Below, piece by piece: positions 1 through 12,393 of a stretch of DNA of 25,987 bases. This DNA is from Smittium mucronatum (Eukaryota; Kickxellomycota; Harpellomycetes; Harpellales; Legeriomycetaceae). The notes under the pieces are model-generated. The model was not told the origin of the DNA and ran no database searches. It worked only from the letters and a program-made list of their open reading frames with translations. Numbering within the stretch: position 1 is the first letter of the stretch; each line of letters begins with the position of its first letter. The stretch lies in NCBI GenBank assembly GCA_001953115.1, contig LSSL01001057.1:20550-46536 (forward strand). The letters run 5' to 3'. A program made the translations under genes and the position numbers.

Positions 1-17
1 GGGGGGGGGGGGGGGGG
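1..17. repeat. Homopolymeric G tract at window edge
   Basis: Seventeen consecutive G's followed by TGGG open the window, directly against DNA with almost no G+C. It may be a genuine poly(G) tract or an artefact at a contig end or gap edge. The sequence cannot distinguish these. Confidence 0.8.
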
Positions 18-3000
18 TGGGAATTAAAATCAATACCAAGCAATTATGAAAATTGGGTATTTAATTGATGTTTTTTTTTTTGATTTTTTTATAATGATAT
101 TAATTTAATAATCTATCTATTTTAGAAAATATTGAGCAATAAATCGTAATCAATTCACAATTTTTTTAAGTTTAATTAGAAAATAAAAATTGATTAAATA
201 TCTGAAAATTTAAGATAATTAATTATTAAAAATTAATTAATTGGGTGCATAAATTAAAATAACAGTATACATGGGCTCAAAAAAATACTGAAAATTACAA
301 ATAAAACAAATTTGAATTTTAAAAAATTAAAATTGATTTAAAGGAAATATTAAAGTGATACAAATGACCATTGAAAGCACAAAAAAACTCTAATATATGA
401 ATAAAAAATTGATCTTACGCCTCTTTAGAGTCAAGATTTAGAAATTTTTAGCAGCAACTAAAATACATATATTTTTCTTTATTTTAAATTCTTGAATCTC
501 AAAATCGGTTTTCAAAAAAAGATTTTATTTTAGGCTTAGTAAACTAAATAAACATATATATATCTTTTTTTTAGTGAGATGGCCTAAAAATTACAAAAAG
601 TCATAGAAATTTATTTAAATATAAATCACTGAAAATATTTATATGATGTGTCAACTTAAAGAATCTTTCAAAAAATCTTTTATCTGAAATAATTTTGATT
701 TCAAACTTGGTTAAATTTATAATAAAAGCATTTTTATTTTAAACATATTTGATATTTTTAAAGTTAAAAAAATATCCCTAAATACATGGATATCAAAAAA
801 TAAATAATATGATCTCATAATCAACTAATAGGGATGTTTATAAAAAACAGACCAGTGATTATATCCGCGGTAATAAGTTGATATGAAAATTTAGATAACA
901 TATTTAGCGAAATAAAGACCTAAATTTTTCTTAAATCCACTGATTATGGTTTATTTAAATCTCAAAAAGTACATACAACGAACAGAAGATAATACAGGGT
1001 TGAATTTTTAAAGATAGCTGAAATGAAAAGATTTTTTAATGACTAAAACTAAGCAAGCTCTATTTTATGATAATAAAGAGGCTTCGTAATTTTTATATGT
1101 TGAATAAAATTTACTTTTTAGTCCTCAAAACATAAGATTTGATTTAAGAAAAAGAAAAAATTCCTTAAAAGAAGCCCCTATATGGATCCAGAATAAATTA
1201 AAATAAAAGTGTGTGAATTTTTCGTGAAATTATTTGAGTTATATGGCTCAATATGGTTCTTTTTTTTTATATTTATAAAATCAGATTAAGTTTTATAATT
1301 AGAAAAACTGGTATCATTTCAAAAAAGAAGCACAGGGGCTGGTAAAGATGATCAAAACTGAAGAGAAAATTCTATATTATTTTTGGCTTGTAAAATATGG
1401 GCTTTCCAAAATTATTTTCAATATGAAATGAATAAAAAACAGTCACTTTTGATATATGATTCAGCTAATATATCAAGAAGCTGTATATTTGGTATTATAT
1501 AAATCCAAAAAATATATTTATTTCTTAAAATCCCAGATTTAATTTGAAATTTGATAAAAGTTATTTTAATTTTACTGGGACAAAACTACTATATAAAGTA
1601 AATTAATCCTCCATGATGATCGTTATTGTGAACTGATTTTTCAGTAATAAGTTCAAAAAAAAAAAATTATCGTAAAAATTGTTAATATGGGAATACATAT
1701 AAGTAATTTCTCAATGTTTACTTTGAAAAAAGGGCCATCGAGGGGAAAATAAACATGTATTACCAATATTTTACTTCTTATACGCATTAAATGATCATTT
1801 AACACATGTAAAAGTTCTCAAAAATGCAATTAATCCAAAAATCATGAAATCAGGTCCATAAAAATCCCAATACTGTATTGATTTCATATTTTTTTCCAAG
1901 TTTTTTTTGTTTTTTTTGTTTTTTTAATTATAATATATTTAATTAGTATTTTTTTGGTTTTTTCAAATTCATTTTTACTGTCTTTTTAATTGGAATCACA
2001 AAAATTAATTAACTATTAATATTATTCAAATATTTTTTAATTCTTTTAAATTTTTATCATCTTTTCCAAATATAATAAATTTTTAAACAATTAATTTATA
2101 AAATTTTCCTAATTGATTCGGAAATTTTGTATAAAAAGGGAAAGAAAAGGTTTGGAAAAAATCAATTTGAGCACTATTACTACGTAAAAACGTATCTAAA
2201 AAACAGTCTTTTTAAATGCTGGTGTTTCTGAATATTTTTTTATGGTTTAATATTATTTAATTTTTATATCAAAAAACTAAATCCTGATTGATTTTTATCT
2301 GTTAATAACTCTTTTAAAGGAAAAATCTCGGCTCTAAGAATTTAATTCAAAAAATATTGAGTTTTTTCAAAATAATAAAATTATTAACACTTTTTATAAA
2401 TAAAGCTTACTAATACATATCATTATTTGATTTATATCCATAATATTTCTTTTTTCTGACTATTTATAAACCTTGAATTTCATCGTAATTTTTTTTAAAA
2501 CAGAAAATTTTTCACGTTGAATAAAATATTTCTGAATAAAAATATTTTATAGTTTTCTTATTTGATACAATCTTCTATCAATTTTAATTGAAAGTATCTC
2601 TATATCACATACAGAAAGCCCGAACATATTTTATAAGCTCGAAAAATATATCTGAAAATTATTAAAATTAAGAAAGCTTGTATACAACAATCATCCATCT
2701 CCTACCAAAAACTTCTGGTATTGATTATATAAATTCATTAGAATATATATATTACAAAAAAATTCATCTTCAAATAATCTTTAGATATTTAAATAGACTA
2801 ATTTCTTGAATTAGTTATAAGATACCATTGATTTTTTAAAAAAGAGGAAAAGGTATTAAATTTTGAATAATACTTGGGGTATCTTATCCTAATATAAAAC
2901 AAAATGGGGCATTTTTCACAAAAACTTCATTTATATTTTTATTTGGTTAATTTCTATCAAGAAAAATTTGTGCATATATTTTCTAAAAAAAATCTAAAGA

Positions 3001-6000
3001 AATACATGCATACTTTAAAGAAAACATATCTTATTAGAAATATCACAGTCCCGGCCCAAAAATATTATTTTCCCACATCTTTTATATAAAAAAACCTAGT
3101 TAAAGATCATGAGCATCAATAATGGATTTTATTTTGAATTAGAATCTTGTATAGGTATCTTTCAAAATCCTATATATATAATGACATCAATTAGGACTTT
3201 AAATAAAAAATTCATTTATTGAAGAGGTTGGGAAATATGTTTAGCTATACTTCTATAAAATTTTCATTTCACTTGGAAAAGAAATATAATTTAGATGGAT
3301 ATTAAGTACCCTTTTGAGGGCATTAACATGAAAGTTTATTAGTAATTGTATGTTAGACCCAGAGGGGGTTTCATTCTTGAACTCTACTAAAAAACCGTCA
3401 TATTTTTTGTTAAAATTCTTTTTAATTATGGGTGTAATACTTTAACTAATAACTAAACCTTTAAGAAAAAATCAGCAAATAGATCTGAAAGAAAATAAAT
3501 ATATCTAGACTTCATTTTTTTATAAACTTTTTGAATGAGAGAAACCTTGGTTAAATTAAAGGTCATGTTTTATCATAAAATTAAAATTCTTCTATCAAAA
3601 TTCGGGTTGGAATTTCGAGATAAATTATTAATATAACTATTTTTCACTAAATAAAAGATAATTTTTCATCCAAATTTGTTAAAAATAATTTATGGTTACT
3701 TTTTTATCTCTCTCAAAATAATACGCAGTTTAATTTGAAGAATAAATATATCTGGTATTTAAAAAAAAGAAAATTTAAGAGATTACACACCAGTTTTACA
3801 TCTATAATTAATTTTTTTTGGAAATAATTAACCTGAAATCCCTATGCATGGTTGTATACAAACGAATTAAGTTTTTATCATATTTTCATCTTAAAGAATT
3901 GTAAAAAATATGTCTCCGATTTATTTTTTAGTCAAGATTAAAAACTAAACATAAAATAAAAGGGGATATTATAATTTTTTTTATTTATTAATTTGGGTAA
4001 TATACATTTAAACCGTTTATTTTATCTACCAGAAAAAGATTAAAAAATATATAAAGCTATAAAAGCCTAAATTAAATTTTTAGTACAGTATATATTATTA
4101 ATGGTATATAGAATTGGGTTTCCGTTAACATTTACCCAGAAAAACTCCCAAAAAAAGTGTTTATTTATCCAAGAATAGAAAAATCATTTAATCATGTGAG
4201 AGTTTTCAGTTTTACTGAAATCCCCATGTGTACTATTTTAAATTAGCATATTTTATGAAAATTTCACTTAAAATTATTTTTAACTAAGTGTTTTTTATAA
4301 AGTTAAATTTTAATTTGCCGAAAATACATTGGAATTAAAAGTAAATTTTTAAGTGGTCTTATTTTTTCAAGCAAGTTGCTATCATGTTTAATAAAAAATT
4401 CCAGTAAAAAAATAAGGGTGGAGGTAATGAAATAAAATCTCAGAAAAAATTGTGTTTATCTATAAATATAATCAAATTATCCTCAGTTAAGAGTCTGAAA
4501 TGTCTTAAGGAAAAAATAAATCATAATAATGGATAAAAATAAACCAATTTCAAAAATATTGGAATATATTATTGCTGTTACAATAAATTACCATTCATAT
4601 TAAAAGTTTCTAATTAAATTCCAAAAATACGAATCAATAAATATTTATCCATTAAAAAACAAAAAAAATATAAATTATTATAATGTCATTAATGTTAAAT
4701 TTTTGATTTTTGATTTACCTATTTATCAAACTAAAAAGTTATAAAAATCAAAATAAAATTCTGTAAAAAGTATAATTTTTTAAAAAAAGCTTCTATCTTT
4801 TGAAAAATAAACATTTTTTTTGTTTAAATTCGCCAGAAATGTAGCACTAAAGTATTTTCGAATTGGTTTTGTAAGATCGTCTTCATGTTTTGACAAGATA
4901 TTTTTGAGTGAGAGGAGGCTCAATATTTTAACGCTGAGGATTATTTAAGAGAAAAATCCAGCAGATAGATTTATTTAGAATCAGTGTTATTAACTTCTTG
5001 TATACAAATTTTAGATAAGAAAAAAAAGAAATCATTAAAAATTTGTATAAAAGAGTTAAAAGTGCATTTAAATGCAATGAAAAAAGTAAATTTGTAAAGA
5101 TTTATAGAAAAAAAAGCTATCTATTTTAAAAAAATAAGTAATAGTATGAATATTTTTAATGTAATTTAAAATCTCAGAGATTTCTTAATGATAAAATTTT
5201 CATTAAACGTTGGAGAGGGTTGTAAATGGGTATAATATAGATACCGAAAACTTTTAAATTTTTTCTCAATTCGAAAATTTAATTAGATATGATAAAATTG
5301 AATTAAAAAGTACAGAAAATACATTTTGATAGGAATAAAAATCGATTTATTTTTTTAAAGAAGATTGAAAGAGGTGAATGTATTTTATTTTGAAAAAATA
5401 ATGAAAAAATAAAAGAATATTAGTAATTATTTGTGCAGGCATACAATAAATAGAGGGTAATTTTATTAATAATATATTTATTAAATTTTCATGTTACATA
5501 TTTTAAGCTTAATTAGAAATTATATCCAAATTTCAGTGTAAATAATGCAAAAAATTAAAATTTATTAGATAGTTTTAATATTAAATTTTTTATTTAATAA
5601 AAAGTCTGCAGTATTTGAATTTGATGAAAATATAAACTTTTTGTCGAAGCCTAAATTAATAAAACTTGAAATTTATTTTGAAATAATGGATGCAATAAAT
5701 CTTTAATTTTATATAAATCAAATAATTTTTTTAATATTTTAGAAAGTTATAAATAAAATACAAAAAATAGGAAAAACCAAAAAAAAAATCTTATCAATAA
5801 AAATGATAACTTTGATAAAAAAATAAATTTTTGTGAGTAAATTGATATAAATATAATTAAAATAATACCTAATATTTATAATATTTTTATTGTGTTTAAA
5901 TAAAGCTATTCATAGCGTTGAAACACGTATAAAACGGTATTATTTATTTTCGAGGCAATAATAATTGTATAATTATCAAAATTTTCGATAAAAGGATGTG

Positions 6001-9000
6001 ATTTTAGGACTAGAATTATGAAAAAAATATCGATTTTTAAAAAAACGAGTTTATTTAGAATAAATAATTGGTATTATAATGAAAATAAATTAAATAAACA
6101 TAAAATATTATCATAGGTTTTTTTTTTATGTTTTAGCCGTGACTTTTTTTGAAAATGTTTTTCTAATTTATCAAATTTTGCTTACCAGTATTTTTAAAAT
6201 ATTAATAAATTGACTCTAATTTTTACTAATATAAAAAATCTAATAATAAAAAATAAAATTATATAAAATATTTAGGGGCTCTTTGTATTATAATTAGACC
6301 TTTCCATGTTGATATATAACCACTAAAGATACTAAAATAAGAATATATAAATAAAATTTTTTAATTAAAATATGAAAACGCTCTCTTCAGATAATATTTG
6401 ATTTATTTTAAATTATTTACCTTTCTTTTTCAAAATATTAAACTTAGTAATATTTTGGGATAATAATTTAATATAAAATATATACGTAAAAAATGGTTTT
6501 AGTAAAACATAAAAGATATGTATTTTTAATTTTACGAATTGTTTGCTATGTTTATGGTATCTAAATTAAAAATTCATAATGTGTATTTTTTTTATCTGAT
6601 AAAAAAAAAAAAATCCTAAATATAACTGGGACACTTTTTTTCAGCGCATTTTTTAGAAAAATGGCCCATTGATTTTTTTACCCACTTTTATAAATTTCAT
6701 AAAAAACAAGATATTGTGCTACTATTTTTTTTTATATTGGATATAAAAAATAATAATGTATATTTTGAAAAAGCACTTATAAATAAATTCTTTAAAATAT
6801 GAGCTCTAATACGAGTTTAATCGTCAATTTTTAAATTTGAAATAATTTTATTGGTATCTTTTAATCAGTAAATATGAAGATTTTGGGGAGTTTAAATTGA
6901 AAAATTCTACTTTTAAAATAATACGTGAATATTTGAATATACGAGCTAAGATATATATCTTTTATGAAATAAAAATACTGTCGCCGCGTATCTGAAAAAA
7001 TCGATATGAAAGTTTTATCAAAATATACAAATTATATCCTAATATTAATTATATATAAATCGATTCGATATGAAAATTTATAAAAAGTTTAGGTATGCTT
7101 AAAAAACAACTAGTTTTTATTTAGAGTTTTAAATCTGAAATAAAATATTCATAAAATCTATAAAAGTTTTGATTGAGAGATAACTGTACAATATCTCCGA
7201 TTATTGGAAAATAAAATTGGTTTAAAAAAGTCATTTTTTGATAAATAAAGCCTTTTATTAGCCCCGTAGCAATCAAGCCATATTTAAAAGCAGCAAAATA
7301 TGACCAGCCTTTGAATATTAACATTCAAATATTTCAGAGTATTAAGCTTTATTATATATCCCATTTTCACCATATTTTTATATTTAAAGAGTTTATAATA
7401 ATAAGTTTATGTTTATTTTAGGCATTAAAGATAAATATTTATCATATTTTTATGAGAAGTAGTAATATTTGTTTTCTCATACAGTTTATAAAAATTATAA
7501 TTTTAATTTTATTAAGAATCAGTTTTTGAAGAAATCTTTAAAACCTCCACAATTTTATTGGAAATGTTAAAAAAATTCAAAATTTTGCAATTATTATTTC
7601 ATAGTAAATTTTTATTTTTCTATAAAAATAGATAAATAAAATAATAGGATTGATAAGCACCTAGATTCTATTCGATGATTATTATTAGCATTATTTTTTT
7701 GATATTTTTTGGAATATAAACCACATATGAGAAAATCTATCAAAACCTTAACTTATAAAAGTTAAAATAAATACCTCATAAAATGATTCAGAAATATTGA
7801 TAAAGTTTATCCGATTAAAATATTAAATGTGTTAAAGTTCCATTTTTTTTTTTTCGCAAAGATATTTTACTTTAATATGCAGAATTTTAAAATCAAATCC
7901 CAAAAAAAAAACCATTATTATTATTATTAATATATATTTTATTTATTTAAAATATGAAACGATATTTATAAATAAATAATAAGAAATAAAATGAAATAAA
8001 TGGTAATATTAATGATCACTAAAGATCGAAAAATTAAAAATTAAAAAGGATATTGAATTATATTATGATATTTTTGCGGTTTAGATTTATTTTTTTCTGA
8101 ATCAGAATTAACAAAAATAAAAATTATGGGATTCTTAAAGGGTTTGCCTAATATAGATATGATCAAAGCTTATATGAGGATATTGTAGTGAAATATGATA
8201 TTTTTGTTTCAATTTAGTAGCAAGTTGATGAAATTATACAATAATGCCACACAATTGAAATTTAAAGATTGTTTTATCTTTAAATTATACAAATATAACG
8301 ATTGGAAATCGCTCTCTTAAGGGTATTTTCATTTTGGCTCTATATTTTAGTGTTTATTTTGTTTAAATAAAATTTTTTCCTTTCACAGAGAGATGGATCA
8401 TAATAAACCAACCATTATTTTTAATCAGATCACTTTTTTAATCAAATTATGCTTGCATATTTTTTATTACAAATAATTAATAAAACAACAAACAATAAAT
8501 TAAATGGTTTTAGATATGTTTTTTTCTTTGAGGATGACAGCACAGTTTTATAGATATTTTAATAACACTTTATAGCTATAAATGTTATAAATATTTTTTT
8601 TAGGATATTAAATAGTCGTAAAAAATATATAATTGCAGAGAATAATTTTTCAAAGATATGGATTTAGTCTACTAAATGGTAGATATATTTTAATTGATAT
8701 CAATCCAATTTTTGTAATCTAAGCAAAATTTTCTCAAAAATGAAGGTGTTGAATTTAATGAAATAAAATCTGATTCCAAAAATTCTGAACTACTATTTTT
8801 ACATTACCTCTTGAGTATTCACACACCAAGAATATCAAATAGAATGGTATTTATCTACTAAAATAATATAATTAAATAATATTTTTTTTTAAAAAAAGAT
8901 TCAAAAAAGACTAAACAAATGTCTTATCAGTTAGAATTTTCTTTTGATGAAGGATTTAGGGGTTAGCACTTTTTTTCATACTTTGTTTAAAAAAATGCCA

Positions 9001-9400
9001 AGAGAAATATATTCCAACTTTTTGTAGGAGATTCGAAATTATTTTAGTAGACGGAGGGTTCTGAATGGTTGAGCCCAGTTAAATTAAGAAGGTAGGATAA
9101 AAAAATATAAGACACAATAATCGAAAAGACAAACTAACCAATATTACAATTATTTTACAATTCAACTCTTGTATAACAAACATAGAAAGTAATAACTAAA
9201 TGCATATTAAAATTTCAAAAAAGAACTTTTTAAGGTTGTCGACGGAAAATACAGTCTTGGTTAATAAATTTGAAGACTTTATTTATGAAAAATAGGTATC
9301 AGGGCTCAAATTTTTTAAAATAACGAGTCAGTAGTATTTTTTTTAAAAAAAAAGGGGTCCCATTTAGCCGCCATATCTAAAAAAATACGAGTTTAATTGG
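18..9400. other. Extremely AT-rich, apparently gene-free block
   Basis: About 9.4 kb of roughly 20% G+C by eye, full of A and T homopolymers, short TTATTA and AATAAT runs and stop codons in every frame. The two open frames above 60 codons (2904-3089 on +, 7121-7324 on -) are Phe/Tyr/Lys/Ile-rich composition products with no motif. Simple stretches include T8-G-T8-G runs near 1900-1923 and TTATTATTATTATTATTA near 7916-7933. I saw no convincing exon, splice-site series, tRNA or rRNA. It could be AT-biased intergenic DNA or old repeats that mutation has driven to AT. No recognisable transposon ends remain to decide that. Confidence 0.7.
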
Positions 9401-9511
9401 GCCAGGATGTTCAGTAATTGGTTTTTTTAAGAAATGCCTTTTTTTAAAAAAAAACGTCTCAATTTGGGTATTATTACTAACTTATAGATCGACAATTTTC
9501 ATTATTTACTC

Positions 9512-9680
9512 ATGAATTGAGAAAAACTAACACCAATTAATGGATATATTGCTTTTCTCAAGACGAAAGAATTAGACTCTACTATGGCGATGAGAAATAC
9601 CAGATTGAAGATGAGGAGCATATCATTTTGGGGTTTACTGATCCTTCGAGTCTAAGAATAAGCAATTTCGCTCATGGTTA
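9512..9680 (+). pseudogene. Coding-like relic with an acidic DEEH motif
   Basis: One forward frame from about 9554 to the TAG at 9680 reads as ordinary protein: W-I-Y-C-F, then RIRLYYGDEKYQ, IEDEEHIILG and FTDPSSLR. The same frame is open further upstream but interrupted by TAA. The E-D-E-E-H-x-x-x then L-R pattern loosely resembles the zinc-knuckle tail of some non-LTR retrotransposon polymerases (usually C-x-x-C...E-x-H...C). The cysteines are not in place, so this identification is weak. A GTTAGT at 9678 could be a splice donor, and a TTATAG at 9800-9805 a matching acceptor. Spliced there, the frame continues into the relic at 9806. The start is not visible. It is either a decayed mobile-element gene or a lost host exon. 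Confidence 0.35.
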
Positions 9681-9805
9681 GTATATTCAATCACATTCTC
9701 TATTAATAGAATTAATTCTGATACACCATTTTTCGTTATACGTAGAACAACAAATGTTTTTAACCAAAAGTAAGGCTTCATTCAATTATCTTTGGCCCCA
9801 TTATA

Positions 9806-9900
9806 GGTTCCAACCTTGAACCAATGCACACAAGATATGGTGCTGATGGATCGGCAGGGGGAAAACTGGGCCACACCTTTTCGAAAAAATTTCACTATTT
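9806..9900 (+). pseudogene. Short coding-like relic, possible second exon
   Basis: Directly after CCCCATTATAG the sequence is clearly less AT-rich and reads as protein in two frames. One is V-P-T-L-N-Q-C-T-Q-D-M-V-L-M-D followed by RQGENWATPF. The other begins SNLEPMHTRYGADGSAGG. The second is the frame obtained if 9678-9805 is removed as an intron from the upstream relic. It runs into a T-rich stretch and stops soon after 9900. No family is recognised. The entry is recorded because its composition and codon pattern differ from the surrounding AT-rich DNA. Confidence 0.25.
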
Positions 9901-9955
9901 TTTTTAAATTTCTTTTTGTAGCATTTTAGAACTGTTTATAATAAATTTCCCATAT

Positions 9956-10230
9956 ATATATGGGAGATTCTTTCGAAGACCAGGCTTTTTTTTACTGTGC
10001 ATACTATTGGCTATACTTGAATTTATAAAAAAACCTGTCCAATAAAAATAGAAAAACATGCTGGCTCTAATAAATTACAACACTTTACCAGTAGAAAATT
10101 AGCCTCTAAAATTCATGCTTTGAATTGCCGAATAAATCAACACCGGATCTTATCTCAATCTTTCCAAATTAATAAAATAGTAAAAATTTAATATTAATGT
10201 GTCCGCTCATTAAGGGAATCTCCCATATAT
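9956..10230. mobile_element. 275-bp segment bounded by 15-bp perfect inverted repeats (MITE-like)
   Basis: ATATATGGGAGATTC at 9956-9970 is repeated as its exact reverse complement GAATCTCCCATATAT at 10216-10230. Because the outer ends are TA-rich, a TA target duplication outside a shorter terminal repeat starting TATGGGAG is possible, as in Tc1/mariner-type non-autonomous elements, but cannot be proved. The left end also lies in a local palindrome, CCCATATATATATGGG (9949-9964). The interior has no open frame of note. An independent pair of sequences is possible, but a 15-bp match containing eight internal G/C-bearing positions is unlikely by chance in this composition. Confidence 0.4.
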
Positions 10231-10854
10231 TTAAAAGGCTAATAAGAAGACTTACGGATGAATGGAAAGCAGAGTGACCCTCTCCAGGTTCCAAAATGAA
10301 TTGGATCTCTGAAGATTTAAGACACTCTTTTTAATGGCAGTAAAAATTAAACCAAGTATTAAAATCTATTAATAATAGAATGTTTTATTGGCAGAAAAAT
10401 GATGGTTGTTTTTGTGATATTCTGAAAGGGGCAGAAAAAAATCAATAGAGAACACGTGTTATATATTGCATAAATTATGGATATTGGTATTGGATTAAGA
10501 AGAAAAGATCTAATGATTTTAGAATGAAAAATATTATGAAATGTAATTGAGTAAATTATTTCAATACAATTTTTTCCTTCTTAAGCTTTATTTTTTTCTG
10601 GTATAGTTTTCAATCATCCAATAATTTTTTGCGAAGAGAGAAGTATTATTAAATGTGTCAAAAATATATCTGGGTTTGGTTTATTATAGGTAAATATTGG
10701 TGGAGATTCAAGGGTCCAGTTATGGAACAAACACAAACAAGTAATTTGTACCACGTATTGAAATTGGTGGAAAATACAAAAATAAAAAGATGAGTGCTAT
10801 TTAATGTTGGTGAGTCAGTAGGTCGATGATTTTGAAAATATAGCTGGAACTTTG

Positions 10855-11060
10855 GTATGGAATACAAACGCAGAAATCAAAGATGATTCTCAGACACCCT
10901 TACACAAATAGGGGTTGATTAGATTTGGATAAAAGGATTTTGGAAGCCACATACCGGCAATAGTGAACGACAGGACGAATTGGACGTGCACTAATACTAA
11001 AATCAAGAAGGCTTTGAAGCTTATTGGTGACAAGGTGCACATAGAGCCCGATCTTATTTA
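10855..11060 (+). pseudogene. Coding-like relic with two in-frame stops
   Basis: A single forward frame holds about 68 codons of plausible protein. It starts V-W-N-T-N-A-E-I-K-D-D-S-Q-T-P-L-H-K, then a TAG, then GLIRFG, then a TAA. It continues with KDFGSHIPAIVNDRTNWTC and ends KIKKALKLIGDKVHIEPDLI at a TAA. Both internal stops (TAG, TAA) are one C-to-T change away from glutamine codons. The Lys/Ile/Asp-rich tail is unlike random translation of AT-rich DNA. The family is not recognised. It could be a transposase or polymerase remnant or a lost host exon. Confidence 0.35.
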
Positions 11061-11140
11061 AAAATAGAAAACAAAATGTGTAGAAGGGGTCTTGAATATA
11101 GGTTGAAATAAATCATTGCCGATAAACAATTTACACAGGA

Positions 11141-11189
11141 GTAATAGGCCAAATTCCGTGATACAAAAAAAAAAAAAGTGTAATAGGCC
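11141..11189 (+). mobile_element. Tiny poly(A)-tailed insertion A with 10-bp target duplication
   Basis: GTAATAGGCC at 11141-11150 is repeated exactly at 11180-11189. Between them lie AAATTCCGTGATAC (11151-11164), thirteen A's (11165-11177) and GT. A poly(A)-ended insert inside a short direct repeat is the signature of target-primed reverse transcription. The insert shares its terminus with copies B and C and is read here in the + orientation. It is too short to encode anything, so it would be an extreme 5' truncation of a longer element. The alternative, that copies A and B are the two ends of one element, is discussed in the findings. Confidence 0.6.
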
Positions 11190-11320
11190 TCGCTTTTTTT
11201 TAGTAAAATTCGTCAATAATGATAAAATTGTGGATTAAATCTCACCAGGTTTTAATTTGTACCTGGGAATGCCGTAATGCAATTCAGTTTGTAGATGCAA
11301 TTAATTTACGCGTTTATTAT

Positions 11321-11381
11321 GAGCAAATCATGGGTGGGGGGTTTTTTTTTGTATCACGGAATTTTAGAGCAAATCATGGGT
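11321..11381 (-). mobile_element. Tiny poly(A)-tailed insertion B with 15-bp target duplication
   Basis: GAGCAAATCATGGGT at 11321-11335 is repeated exactly at 11367-11381. The 31-bp insert (11336-11366), read on the minus strand, is TAAAATTCCGTGATAC followed by nine A's and six C's. The terminus matches copy A in opposite orientation. The exact 15-bp duplication leaves little doubt that a short foreign piece was inserted here. The C-run after the poly(A) is unusual and recurs in insertion F at 12406. Confidence 0.65.
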
Positions 11382-11389
11382 AAAAGAAA

Positions 11390-12278
11390 AAATATTAAAA
11401 AGTACTAGTTTACCTGCCAATAAAATACGTGGTATATAAAAAATAATAAAGAATACTTGCATATTTTAAGTTTTAATAAAAGAGGCTATAAAGCTCATGG
11501 AAAGAAGAATGTATCTCTGAATTTATCAATAACAATGGGATCGCTCTTTCTATTTTGAGTGATTTATGTTTGCTCGTATTTTTTTTAGAATGATTCAACT
11601 TTGGTTATATGAATCATATAGCTCTATGTGTTACATCTCGTGTATTAGTTTATCACTTGGTTTTTTTCTATTTTTAACTTCACTATTCTATTAATATGCC
11701 TAAATAAAAAATTTTATACTTGCGATAAATACTGGTATGTTTACTTTTGATTTTAGGACATTTGTGTCAATAAATCAAGCTTTTAGTTTCAAGTTCTGTA
11801 AATTTAAATGATTTTCTATACTTATATTAATGTCCGAAATCTATGCTAGGCTGTTTATTATATGAAACACAATTATATTGTTATTACAGATATAGCCTAT
11901 ATTTAGTGATGTAAATGGGACATTATTTTTATTTTACGGGAAATTATGAGGCTTTATTAAATTAAGAAATAGATAATTTTGCTAACAAGTCAATAATAAT
12001 ATATATATTATCCACTATTATAAAATATATCAATTTAGCTAACCGATAATCTAGAAATGAACAATATACCAATGGAAGACTTGAGAAAAAAGTATCTCAT
12101 AAATCGAAGAATCACTCATAAACAATAGCTGTAGATAACAATTGAAAGAAACTTTACAAACTTTGCATTTTACAAAAAATACACTTCATTATCTTGAGCA
12201 ATTGGATAGGTACCCAATAGAGGTGACTTTTTGTAGAGTTAATTGATTGCGCTTTTTATACAGCATTTTCATTTGTGA
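11390..12278. other. AT-rich stretch without recognisable gene
   Basis: No convincing open frame or repeat was seen. The DNA is about 25% G+C and has stops throughout all frames. A T-rich tract with ATTTTACGGG near 11930 and an AT palindrome near 12000 (TATATATATTA) are the only local structures. Confidence 0.5.
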
Positions 12279-12307
12279 GTATTACCTTTTTTTTTTTTTG
12301 GTAATAC
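12279..12307. repeat. Inverted repeat GTATTACC-T13-GGTAATAC
   Basis: Eight-base perfect arms, GTATTACC (12279-12286) and GGTAATAC (12300-12307), enclose thirteen T's. It could form an 8-bp stem with a T13 loop. It might also be the scar of a poly(T) insertion into a palindromic target. No flanking gene suggests a function. Confidence 0.7.
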
Positions 12308-12393
12308 CTTTTATGACGTTATCCATTAATAAAATTATGCGATAAAAAATCCAAAATTTGGAAAAATCATTACAAAAAAAAAAGACTAGTCAA

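Noticed and set aside
2904..3089. 61-codon open frame in the AT-rich block
   Set aside because: The composition is Phe/Tyr/Lys/His/Ile, with no motif, promoter or splice signal. It is expected by chance in DNA of this composition.
7121..7324. 67-codon minus-strand open frame
   Set aside because: It is Phe/Ile/Tyr-rich with no recognisable domain and sits in a featureless AT-rich block.
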